This document shows, piece by piece, positions 6,946-15,418 of a DNA stretch of 64,000 bases (position 1 is its first letter; every line of letters begins with the position of its first letter). The notes below the pieces were generated by a model. That model saw only the letters and a program-made list of their open reading frames with translations. It did no database searches and was not told the DNA's origin. The position numbers and the translations under genes are program-made. Source of the DNA: Algoriphagus sp. AK58 (GTDB lineage: Bacteria; Bacteroidota; Bacteroidia; Cytophagales; Cyclobacteriaceae); the NCBI RefSeq assembly GCF_014324365.1, contig NZ_QEIG01000008.1, positions 791,078-855,077 of the forward strand. Reading direction: 5' to 3'.

Positions 6946-9939
6946 ATGAGAAATTATTTACCAAAGCTCAAGTCATTGATGCTTGCAATGGCGCTCTTTA
7001 TGGGCGCAATCATTGGCGTCAATGCCCAAAGTCGTACGATCACAGGAACTGTCCTGGATGCGTCGCTTGGAGACCCTGTTCCGGGTGCAACGGTACTTGT
7101 AAAAGGTACTACCCGAGGTGCTGCCACTGATTTGGACGGTAAGTTTACCCTTCAACTTCAGCCTGGAGATCAAGTGCTCGTGGTTTCATTTGTGGGATAT
7201 ATCACCCAAGAAATTGAAATCGGAAACCAATCTACCTTCACTATCAATCTCCAAGAGGATATTAAAAGCCTCCAGGAAGCAGTAGTAATCGGTTATGGAT
7301 CTCAGGACAAAAAGGAAATCACCTCTGCGGTAGTCGGCGTAAAGCCTGAAGATTTCAACCGAGGAAACGTGGTTAACCCCGCCCAGTTGCTTCAAGGTAA
7401 GGTAGCGGGTCTTTCGATCACCAGACCGGGAGGTAACCCAAACAATGGCTTTAATATCCGCTTGAGAGGTCTTTCTACCTTCGGTGCCAACTCCCAGCCT
7501 CTGATCGTATTGGATGGTGTAATCGGTGCTTCTTTGGAAAACGTTGACCCCAACGATATCCAGTCTATTGACGTATTGAAGGACGGTTCTGCGGCCGCGA
7601 TCTACGGTGCTAGAGGTTCTTCAGGTGTAATTTTGATTACTACTACCAAACAAGGTAAAAAAGAAGGCGTTACCAATGTGACCATCAACTCTTTTGGAAC
7701 CTTAGATCAGGCAACCAATTTGATTCCCGTACTTTCCCCTGAGGAATTTGTGGCAAGAGGCGGTACTGACTTCGGAAGCAGAACAGACTGGAGAGAAGAA
7801 TTGATCAGCGATGCACTTTCATTCACGACCAACGCTAGTGTTTCCGGCAGCTTCAACAACACTTCTTACATGGCTTCGGTCAATTATCGAGATAACAACG
7901 GTATCGTAAACGGAGTAGGAAATGAACGACTAAACACCCGCTTGAACTTGTCTCAGGGAGCATTGAACAACAAATTGAGATTCAATATCAACTTGTCATT
8001 TACCAATGTAGATTCTGAGTCTATTAATGACGCTGCTTTCCGTTACGCAACTATCTATAACCCTACAGCTCCAATCTTTGAGAACACTGAAGTTGCAAAT
8101 CAAAGATTCGGCGGCTATTTCCAAAGAGACTTGTTTGACTTTTTCAACCCAGTCGCATTGGCAAGACAGCAAAAATTTGTGGGTGAAACGAAAACTGCAC
8201 TTGTTTCCTACAGAGCAGAGTATGACATCCTTCCAAACCTGACTTTCTCCGCTCAATATTCTCAGGACCGTAGAAATACACTTTCAGGCGCTTTCTGGTC
8301 ACTTCAGGATTACCAGGTTGGTTTCGGAGCTCAGGGTTCTGCTGAACGAACCACTTTCGACAGATCTCAAAGAATTTTCGAATCTACTTTGCGATATGAA
8401 ACAGATCTTTCTGACAAATTGAATTTAACCCTCTTGGGTGGTATTGGTACTCAGTTTACTACTACTCAAGGATTCAATGCACGTGTAAGACAATTTCTTT
8501 TTGATTCAGGCTGGAACAACTTGGGCGCAGGCGCTATCCGATTGGGTAACAACACCGATTTGTTTTCTTATGCAAACCAAGATCAGTTGAACTCTGCCTT
8601 CGGTAGAGCTAATTTCAACTGGGACAATACCTTCTTCTTGTCGGCTTCTGTAAGAGCGGAAACCTATTCCGGCTTCGGTGAAAACAATCAAACAGGTTAT
8701 TTCCCTGCCGTATCTTTTGGTTCGGACTTCACCCAGATTTTTGACATGGGTATTTTCAATCAGTTCAAGCCAAGAGTATCTTACGGTGTGACCGGTAACT
8801 TGCCTCCATCTCCAACCTTGGCTTTGGGTGTGTATGGTAACGGAAACCGCATTGACTTGGATGGTGATCCATTGACTCAGAATGACATTTTCGTGGGTAT
8901 CGTACAGAACTCCAACCCTAACAAAGACCTCAAATGGGAAACCAAGAAAGAGTTTAACGTGGGTCTCGACTTTGGTATTTGGGATGGTAAAGTAACCGGT
9001 AGCATCGACTACTACACCAGAAATATTTCTGACCTCTTGTTCAACGTACCGGTAGCAACAGGTGCTCCTAACCCATTTGATCCGGGGCGCTTCAACACTG
9101 CGTCCTCAACTTGGGTAAACCTCGCTGATTTGAGAGCTGCAGGTTTTGAATTCGTAACCACCGTAAATCAGATCGGTAAAGGAACCTTGAAGTGGACTCC
9201 AACTTTCAACTTTACTATCTATGACAAGACTAGAATTGAGAGCTTGTCAGCAGGTGAACTTGGCTTTGAGGAATTGAGATTTGCTACCCCTGGTTCTCCG
9301 GGACAAAACAACAACCCAATCATCTACAACCGAGTTGGACAGACATTGGGTGACTTCTATGGTCCAAGATTGTTAGGTTACACCGAAGGCGGTCAGTACA
9401 TCCTTTCTACCACTGACCCTAACGAATTTGAAAGATTGGGTAATGGTCTTCCAAAAGGTGAATTTGGATTTGCAAACAGCTTGACTTATGGACAGTGGTC
9501 TATGAACATCTTCCTGAGAGGTGCATGGGGACATGATCTTTACAACTCTTACAGAGGCTTCTATGAAAATGCCGACGCACCTTCCAATACTTGGAATTCT
9601 GTAATCACAGATAAGACTCCTAGCAATCCATTGGTAACCTCAACTCCAACTTTCAACAGTTCTTACATTGAGGATGCTTCTTTCATCCGATTGGACAACA
9701 TGGAAGTGGGATACAACGTAAAAACAAAGTCTCCAAACCTTTCTTCTTTGAGAGTGTATTTGGCAGCACAAAACCTGTTTACACTTACCAACTATACAGG
9801 TATCGATCCTGAAGTGAGAATCAATGACTCTGAAAACACAAATGCTTTCACCACGTCACTTTCTCCAGGTATCGAGCGTAGAAATACGTACTTCCAGACT
9901 CGTTCATTCACTCTGGGTGTAACTGTAAACTTTAAATAA
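6946..9939 (+). CDS. SusC/RagA family TonB-linked outer-membrane transporter
   Basis: A 997-residue outer-membrane active transporter that works with the SusD lipoprotein encoded 19 bp downstream. The ATG at 6946 gives the signal peptide MRNYLPKLKSLMLAMALFMG..AQ; a longer TTG reading from 6895 is not credible. A carboxypeptidase-like domain follows (SRTITGTVLDASLGDPVPGA; DLDGKFTLQL), then the plug with the signature YGARGSSGVILITT, and a C-terminal barrel ending in an aromatic strand (SFTLGVTVNFK). SusC proteins import substrates gated by SusD, energised by TonB-ExbBD. The substrate is not evident: no glycoside hydrolase is adjacent, and the locus continues into FG-GAP/ASPIC lipoproteins and a haloperoxidase-like gene. 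Confidence 0.95.
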   Translation: MRNYLPKLKSLMLAMALFMGAIIGVNAQSRTITGTVLDASLGDPVPGATVLVKGTTRGAATDLDGKFTLQLQPGDQVLVVSFVGYITQEIEIGNQSTFTINLQEDIKSLQEAVVIGYGSQDKKEITSAVVGVKPEDFNRGNVVNPAQLLQGKVAGLSITRPGGNPNNGFNIRLRGLSTFGANSQPLIVLDGVIGASLENVDPNDIQSIDVLKDGSAAAIYGARGSSGVILITTTKQGKKEGVTNVTINSFGTLDQATNLIPVLSPEEFVARGGTDFGSRTDWREELISDALSFTTNASVSGSFNNTSYMASVNYRDNNGIVNGVGNERLNTRLNLSQGALNNKLRFNINLSFTNVDSESINDAAFRYATIYNPTAPIFENTEVANQRFGGYFQRDLFDFFNPVALARQQKFVGETKTALVSYRAEYDILPNLTFSAQYSQDRRNTLSGAFWSLQDYQVGFGAQGSAERTTFDRSQRIFESTLRYETDLSDKLNLTLLGGIGTQFTTTQGFNARVRQFLFDSGWNNLGAGAIRLGNNTDLFSYANQDQLNSAFGRANFNWDNTFFLSASVRAETYSGFGENNQTGYFPAVSFGSDFTQIFDMGIFNQFKPRVSYGVTGNLPPSPTLALGVYGNGNRIDLDGDPLTQNDIFVGIVQNSNPNKDLKWETKKEFNVGLDFGIWDGKVTGSIDYYTRNISDLLFNVPVATGAPNPFDPGRFNTASSTWVNLADLRAAGFEFVTTVNQIGKGTLKWTPTFNFTIYDKTRIESLSAGELGFEELRFATPGSPGQNNNPIIYNRVGQTLGDFYGPRLLGYTEGGQYILSTTDPNEFERLGNGLPKGEFGFANSLTYGQWSMNIFLRGAWGHDLYNSYRGFYENADAPSNTWNSVITDKTPSNPLVTSTPTFNSSYIEDASFIRLDNMEVGYNVKTKSPNLSSLRVYLAAQNLFTLTNYTGIDPEVRINDSENTNAFTTSLSPGIERRNTYFQTRSFTLGVTVNFK

Positions 9940-9958
9940 CCAATCAAATTCTACAGAT

Positions 9959-11449
9959 ATGTTTAAATCTTTTCGTAAAATCGGTTTGATGCTACCTTTG
10001 GTATTTGCCATGGGAGCATGTCAAGAGCTGGAGCAGGAGGTGTTGGATGGAGTTACGGCCGAGGATATTGCAAATAGCAAAAATCCGAATTTGATTAATG
10101 TCCTTAAAGCATCTGCTTACTCCCGAATCGTAGGTTCATGGGGTGGCCACAATAGTATTTGGTCTATCCACGAAGTGTCCTCTGATGAGATGGCAATTCC
10201 TCAAAAAGGTGCTGACTGGGAAGACGGTGGGATGTGGCTAAGAATGCACAGACACACTTGGCAACCATCTGACGAAGCTTTCAATAACTCTTGGAACTAC
10301 TGCTTCTCTGCCATCGGTGAAATCAACAACTTGTTGATCCAATATCCGGATGTTGCGGCTTTGAATGCTGAATTGAAGGTATTGAGAGCCTTGATTTATC
10401 TTTGGTTGATCGACTCTTTCGGTAATGTTCCCATCATCGAAGAAACCTCTACTGGAGGTAACCCAACCAACAATTCGAGAGCTGAGGTATTTGCATTCAT
10501 CGAGAAGTCTATAAAAGACAATGCGGACCTTCTTCCTAAGGAAGACACTAAAACTACATTGAACTATTACAGCGCTCACGCTATTCTTGCCAAGCTTTAC
10601 CTCAATGCTCAGGTGTACATTGGCACACCAAAGTGGGCTGAAGCAGAAGCAGCGGCGGATGTGATTATCAACAGCGGTAAATATTCTTTGACAAACAACT
10701 TCTTCGCAAACTTTGCTGAAAGAAATAACGGCTCTACCGAGAATATCCTTACCCTGCCATATGATCAGAACAATGCGCAAGGTTTCAACTTGCCTCAAAT
10801 GACGCTTCACTACTCCAGCCAGGCAACTTATAACCTGCAGGAGCAGCCTTGGAATGGTTATGCTTCCCTGGAAGAGTTCTACAACAAGTTTTCTGATGCA
10901 GACGTAAGAAAGAATTCTTTCTTGGTAGGACCTCAGTTTGCAGCAGACGGTAGAAGACTTAATGATATCTCAGCTGAACCAAACGATCCAGACGGACAGC
11001 CTTTGACTTTCACACCAAACATCAACATGTTGGCTCCAAATGCCTTCAGACAGGCCGGTGTAAGAGTGGGTAAATTTGAATTTGCAAACGGTGCAGGTTC
11101 CAGCTTGAACAATGATTATCCCTTGTTCAGACTTGGTGAGATTATCCTTACCAAAGCAGAAGCTGCTTTCCGTCAGGGAAAAACTGCTGTTGCTTTGACT
11201 GCTTTCAATCAGATCAGAAGAAGAGCAGGTGTTCCTGAATTGACAACTTTGACATTGGATAATCTATACGATGAAAGAGGTTTTGAAATGTTTGCCGAAG
11301 CAAGCCGAAGAACTGACGCCATCCGTTTTGGAAAGTGGAATCTTCCTTGGTGGGAAAAGCAGGCTTCTCAGCCTTTCAGAGCCTTGTTCCCTATCCCTCA
11401 GCAAGCGATCAACGCCAATCCTAACTTGAGACAAAATCCAGGTTATTAA
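9959..11449 (+). CDS. SusD/RagB family substrate-binding lipoprotein
   Basis: A 496-residue lipoprotein with signal MFKSFRKIGLMLPLVFAMGAC (acylated Cys21). It has SusD-family features: a long helical TPR-like body, LRALIYLWLIDSFGNVPIIE, and the C-terminal RagB/SusD pattern PLFRLGEIILTKAEAAFRQG with ALTAFNQIRRRAGVP and LYDERGFEMFAEASRR. It should form the lid over the SusC barrel and bind the substrate at the cell surface. The gene follows susC by 19 bp and is closed by a strong terminator at 11471. Confidence 0.95.
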   Translation: MFKSFRKIGLMLPLVFAMGACQELEQEVLDGVTAEDIANSKNPNLINVLKASAYSRIVGSWGGHNSIWSIHEVSSDEMAIPQKGADWEDGGMWLRMHRHTWQPSDEAFNNSWNYCFSAIGEINNLLIQYPDVAALNAELKVLRALIYLWLIDSFGNVPIIEETSTGGNPTNNSRAEVFAFIEKSIKDNADLLPKEDTKTTLNYYSAHAILAKLYLNAQVYIGTPKWAEAEAAADVIINSGKYSLTNNFFANFAERNNGSTENILTLPYDQNNAQGFNLPQMTLHYSSQATYNLQEQPWNGYASLEEFYNKFSDADVRKNSFLVGPQFAADGRRLNDISAEPNDPDGQPLTFTPNINMLAPNAFRQAGVRVGKFEFANGAGSSLNNDYPLFRLGEIILTKAEAAFRQGKTAVALTAFNQIRRRAGVPELTTLTLDNLYDERGFEMFAEASRRTDAIRFGKWNLPWWEKQASQPFRALFPIPQQAINANPNLRQNPGY

Positions 11450-11470
11450 TCTGCTTTGATTCATTCAGTA

Positions 11471-11505
11471 AAAGGAAGTGTGCCTTGGTACACTTCCTTT
11501 TTTTC
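11471..11505 (+). terminator. Intrinsic terminator after susD
   Basis: An 11-bp perfect stem, AAAGGAAGTGT/ACACTTCCTTT, with a short loop, runs into a T-tract at 11498-11504. It ends 85 bp before the next gene and separates susCD from the FG-GAP genes at least in part. Confidence 0.85.
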
Positions 11506-11542
11506 TGAAAGGTCCACTATAGAGTTGACGTTAAACTGTGTC

Positions 11543-11575
11543 AAACCTGTCAGGTCTTGAAGACCTGACAGGTTT
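11543..11575. repeat. Palindromic repeat (copy 1), also terminator-like
   Basis: Perfect 16-bp arms (AAACCTGTCAGGTCTT and its complement) sit around a single G and are followed by TTT. The same element recurs at 33345-33377 and, diverged, at 63665-63693. It ends only 14 bp before the GTG of the first FG-GAP gene, so any read-through transcript carries this hairpin at the ribosome-loading site. Confidence 0.8.
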
Positions 11576-11589
11576 TTTCTACATCACCA

Positions 11590-14500
11590 GTGAAAATCAG
11601 TAACCTATTCCTCCTCGGCTTTTTAATTCTTTTTTCCTGTGGTAAAAAGGAACAGGAAACCTCTACGCTTTTTACACTTCTTGACGAAAGCCGCACGGGA
11701 ATCGGATTCAGAAACGATCTTTCCTATACTGAAAAAATAAATCCCTACACCTTCCGCAACTTTTACAACGGTGCAGGAGTGGCCATCGGAGACATTAATC
11801 AAGATGGATTACCCGACCTTTTTTTCGCAGGCAATCAAACCTCAAATAAACTCTATCTCAACGAAGGCAACCTCAAATTCAAAGACATTACCGATCAGGC
11901 TGGACTCAATTCAGCCGGCTACTGGTCAACAGGTGTAAGCATGGCAGATATCAACGGTGACGGACTGTTGGACATCTATGTCTGCAAATCAGGTCCCTTG
12001 GAAGGTGAGCACAGACACAATGAACTTTTCATCAACAACGGTGACCTGACCTTTTCCGAAAAGTCCAAAGAATATGGAATTGCCGAAGAAGGTCTCAGCC
12101 AACATGCCGTATTTTTTGATTATGACAAAGACGGAGATCTGGACATGTATCTTCTGAGTAACTCAGGCCGGTCGGTCGGCTTGTATGATCTTCGTGAAGG
12201 ACAACGGGAAATCCGCGATCCGGAAGGAGGAAATAAGCTCTTTAGAAATGATGGTGCCCGCTTCACGGATGTATCCGAAGAGGCGGGAATTTATGGCAGC
12301 GCCATAGGCTATGGACTAGGTGTCACGGTTGCGGATGTGAACCAGGACTCTTGGCCTGATTTGTATGTGTCCAATGACTTTTTCGAGAGGGATTACCTGT
12401 ATCTAAATAAAAAGGACGGGACTTTTTCAGAAGTTCTGACTCAGGCCATGCCCGAAATCAGCATGGGTTCCATGGGAGCAGACATCGCCGACCTAGATAA
12501 TGACCTTCTCCCGGATGTGATGGTAACGGAAATGCTTCCCAAGGATCTCTCCAGAGTCAAAACCAAAACCCCATTTGAAGAATGGGATAAATTTCAAGCC
12601 AACCAAAAGGCTGGTTACCATCGTCAGTTTACACGGAATACGCTTCAGAGAAATTTAGGCCTTAATCCTCTAGATAGCCTTCCTGTCTTTGTCGAGATCT
12701 CCCGATTTGCCGGAATAGAAGCTACCGACTGGAGTTGGGGAGCTTTGATTTTTGATGCAGATCTGGATGGGAAAAAGGATATTTTCATCGCTAACGGAAT
12801 CGTCAAGGACCTAACTGACTTCGACTTTGTAGACTTTTATGCAAACAATCAGGAGAAAGTCGCAGGCTATCGGAAAGACTCAATACTTGTAACCAAAATG
12901 ATCGATGAGTTTCCGTCCGTGCCTCAGATGAACTACTTTTTCAAAAACAGGGGAGAAATGTCCTTCGACAATATAGCAGAAACCGAGGGTTTGTCTCAAC
13001 TCACGTTCAGTACCGGTGCTGCCTATGCAGACTTAGACAACGATGGTGACCTTGACTTGGTGGTCAACAATCTGAATGACCGAGCTTTTGTCTATCAAAA
13101 CAATACCATTTCACCCAGTCAAGGAACTTTTCTAAAGATGGATCTGGGCAGCGCATTTGGCACCAAAGTGGAAGTTTTTGCAGGCGATCTAAAACAACAG
13201 CAGGAGTACCAGCCCGTAAAAGGATACATGTCATCCGTCGATCCAAGACTGCATTTTGGATTGGGAGGAAAGAATAAAGTAGACTCCGTTTTGATACATT
13301 GGAATTCAGGAAAAATAACGAAGCTTCAAAACTTAGCCTCCAATCAAATATTACAGGCCAAGGAATCCGATGGATCTGCGGTGCAGTACTTGACCAAAAA
13401 GACGGAACAGATTTTTACTTCAGAGCCAACAGAAAGAATTTCATTCCATCATATAGAAAGTGATTTTGTGGATTTTGACCGGGACAGGCTTCGCTTCTGG
13501 TCCATCAGCAATGAAGGTCCAAGGGCTGCTCAAGCGGATGTGAATGGAGATGGACGAATGGATTTGTTTATTCCGGCTGCAAAAGGAAAAACTTCTGCTT
13601 TACTTCTTCAACCTTCAGATGGAAAATGGGAGCAAAGTCAGCGCCCTCTCTTTGAAAAAGACAGTCTGGCAGAGGACGTGGTTGCACACTTTTTTGATGC
13701 CAATGGCGATGGTATGGCAGACTTGCTGGTAGGAAGTGGAGGAATAGAATTTTCAGATTACTCTCCATTTTACATGGACAGATTATACCTGAATGACGGT
13801 AAAGGTAAGTTTTCACACACGGCTCAACAGTTCGCTCCAACACCTACCTCTTTTATCCTCAGTCATGATCTCGATCAGGACGGAGATCTAGATCTGATTA
13901 TCGGACAGCGTGTACAGCCTTTCGCTTATGGCGTTCCAGTGGGAGTTCAGTTTTGGGAAAATGACGGCAAAGCGAATTTCACCCAAATCACCTCCCGTTG
14001 GGAGGAGCTGTTTTCCCATTTGGGGATGCTGACTGACGGAGCATTGGCAGATTTGAACGGGGATGGAAATATAGAGCTAATCCTTGTCGGAGAATGGATG
14101 CCCGTAACGGTCTTTACCTTTTCAAAAGGATCTTGGACCAATTCAACCTCAGAATTTGGCTTGGAAAATACCCGCGGTTTTTGGAAGAGGATCTTGGTCA
14201 AAGACCTTAATGGAGATGGACTGCTTGATATTTTGGCAGGCAATCAAGGGCTTAACTCCCGATTGAGGACTTCCCCCAATCAGCCTTTGAAAATGGTGGT
14301 GAATGACTTTGACCAAAATGGAGCCATCGAACAGATCCTGTTCCAGACTGTGCAAAACAGAAGTATTCCATGGGTCCTTAAAAACCCGCTTCTTCGTCAA
14401 ATACCTATCCTCAAAAAACAACTGCTCACCTATGATTCCTACAAGGATAAATCCTTGGAAGAACTCTTTCCTCAGTCAGTATGGGCAAATTCCCTATTTT

Positions 14501-14874
14501 TGCAGGCGGATGTTTTGGAGACCTCTCTTTGGATCAACCAACCTATTGGCTCATTCAAAAAGGAGTCTCTTCCGGCAGAAATTCAATACGCCCCCATTCA
14601 TGCCATTACCTTGATGGAAAGACGAGGGCAGTCCCCTCTTCTCATTTTGGGAGGAAATGAAAGCCGGATCAAACCTGAAATGGGCACTCATCTTGGGAGT
14701 TACGGATGGGTGCTATCCTTTGAAAATCACAAATGGAGCATTCAAAAGCCCCAGGAAAGCGGACTCTTTATCACAGGAGAAATCAGGGATTTTCAATGGA
14801 TCAATCAAGAAAACAAAACCAGCTTACTCATCTTAAGAAACAATGAAAAACCATTGGTATTTAACTATCGCTAG
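11590..14874 (+). CDS. FG-GAP/VCBS repeat lipoprotein with ASPIC/UnbV domain (1)
   Basis: A 1094-residue lipoprotein. The GTG at 11590 is chosen because it opens the signal MKISNLFLLGFLILFSC (Cys17). The body is a beta-propeller-like series of FG-GAP/VCBS repeats with calcium-binding Asp loops, for example DINQDGLPDLFFAG, DINGDGLLDIYVC and DYDKDGDLDMYLL. A central ASPIC/UnbV domain ends in FGLGGKNKVDSVLIHWNSG, and a second set of repeats follows. Such proteins in Bacteroidota are exported and often sit beside SusCD pairs; their ligand is unknown. The gene lies behind a susD terminator and a palindromic hairpin, and its end overlaps the next gene by 32 bp, so the downstream block is probably co-transcribed. 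Confidence 0.9.
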   Translation: MKISNLFLLGFLILFSCGKKEQETSTLFTLLDESRTGIGFRNDLSYTEKINPYTFRNFYNGAGVAIGDINQDGLPDLFFAGNQTSNKLYLNEGNLKFKDITDQAGLNSAGYWSTGVSMADINGDGLLDIYVCKSGPLEGEHRHNELFINNGDLTFSEKSKEYGIAEEGLSQHAVFFDYDKDGDLDMYLLSNSGRSVGLYDLREGQREIRDPEGGNKLFRNDGARFTDVSEEAGIYGSAIGYGLGVTVADVNQDSWPDLYVSNDFFERDYLYLNKKDGTFSEVLTQAMPEISMGSMGADIADLDNDLLPDVMVTEMLPKDLSRVKTKTPFEEWDKFQANQKAGYHRQFTRNTLQRNLGLNPLDSLPVFVEISRFAGIEATDWSWGALIFDADLDGKKDIFIANGIVKDLTDFDFVDFYANNQEKVAGYRKDSILVTKMIDEFPSVPQMNYFFKNRGEMSFDNIAETEGLSQLTFSTGAAYADLDNDGDLDLVVNNLNDRAFVYQNNTISPSQGTFLKMDLGSAFGTKVEVFAGDLKQQQEYQPVKGYMSSVDPRLHFGLGGKNKVDSVLIHWNSGKITKLQNLASNQILQAKESDGSAVQYLTKKTEQIFTSEPTERISFHHIESDFVDFDRDRLRFWSISNEGPRAAQADVNGDGRMDLFIPAAKGKTSALLLQPSDGKWEQSQRPLFEKDSLAEDVVAHFFDANGDGMADLLVGSGGIEFSDYSPFYMDRLYLNDGKGKFSHTAQQFAPTPTSFILSHDLDQDGDLDLIIGQRVQPFAYGVPVGVQFWENDGKANFTQITSRWEELFSHLGMLTDGALADLNGDGNIELILVGEWMPVTVFTFSKGSWTNSTSEFGLENTRGFWKRILVKDLNGDGLLDILAGNQGLNSRLRTSPNQPLKMVVNDFDQNGAIEQILFQTVQNRSIPWVLKNPLLRQIPILKKQLLTYDSYKDKSLEELFPQSVWANSLFLQADVLETSLWINQPIGSFKKESLPAEIQYAPIHAITLMERRGQSPLLILGGNESRIKPEMGTHLGSYGWVLSFENHKWSIQKPQESGLFITGEIRDFQWINQENKTSLLILRNNEKPLVFNYR

Positions 14875-15418
14875 TATTCTTTTACTTTCCTTTACTTCCT
14901 GCCAAAGCGAGTATGAAAAAATGGAAAAGCGCGAACTGGCCTCAGGAAAGGTGGTCAACGACTTGTTTTTTGGTCTTGAGCTTGGGATGACGCAAAAGCA
15001 ATTTTTTGAAACCTGCTGGAACCTAAACAAAGAGGGTGTATTGACCAATGGTCCCACAGAGCTTTCTGTGCAACACAGCTTGGTATTTCCATCCGGAAAC
15101 CCCGGCAAAATGCGTTTTTATCCGAAGTTTGATGAAGGTAAAATTTATCTAATGCCAGTGGAATTTATTTACGACGGCTGGTCACCTTGGAATGAAGACC
15201 TAGCCGTTGAAAAGCTTCGTGAAGATGTAGTCAAGCTATTTGAGAAATGGTACGGAGAGGGCTTTATCGAAGTGTCCAATGAAGATAAATCCCAGATCGC
15301 CTATGTAAAAATGGACGGAAACCGACGAATACGGATTTTCAAAAAACATATTTCAGCAGTAAGAGCAGAGATCACGGATCTGCCCATTCAGCGAAAAATC
15401 AGCCAGAAAGCATCATGA
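14843..15418 (+). CDS. Unknown lipoprotein embedded between FG-GAP genes
   Basis: A 191-residue lipoprotein with signal MKNHWYLTIASILLLSFTSC (Cys20). I do not recognise the family. The mature part includes FFGLELGMTQKQFFETCW, which recalls the short helical SmpA/BamE-like pattern but is not enough for assignment, and a basic C-terminus. It starts 32 bp inside the preceding gene and its stop overlaps the next start by 4 bp (ATGA), so translation is probably coupled on both sides. That makes a shared role with the FG-GAP proteins likely. Confidence 0.8.
   Translation: MKNHWYLTIASILLLSFTSCQSEYEKMEKRELASGKVVNDLFFGLELGMTQKQFFETCWNLNKEGVLTNGPTELSVQHSLVFPSGNPGKMRFYPKFDEGKIYLMPVEFIYDGWSPWNEDLAVEKLREDVVKLFEKWYGEGFIEVSNEDKSQIAYVKMDGNRRIRIFKKHISAVRAEITDLPIQRKISQKAS

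Noticed and set aside
6946..11449. Classical polysaccharide-utilisation locus
   Set aside because: SusCD is present, but no glycoside hydrolase, lyase or sensor of the usual type lies next to it; the GH13 gene is about 29 kb away in another operon.
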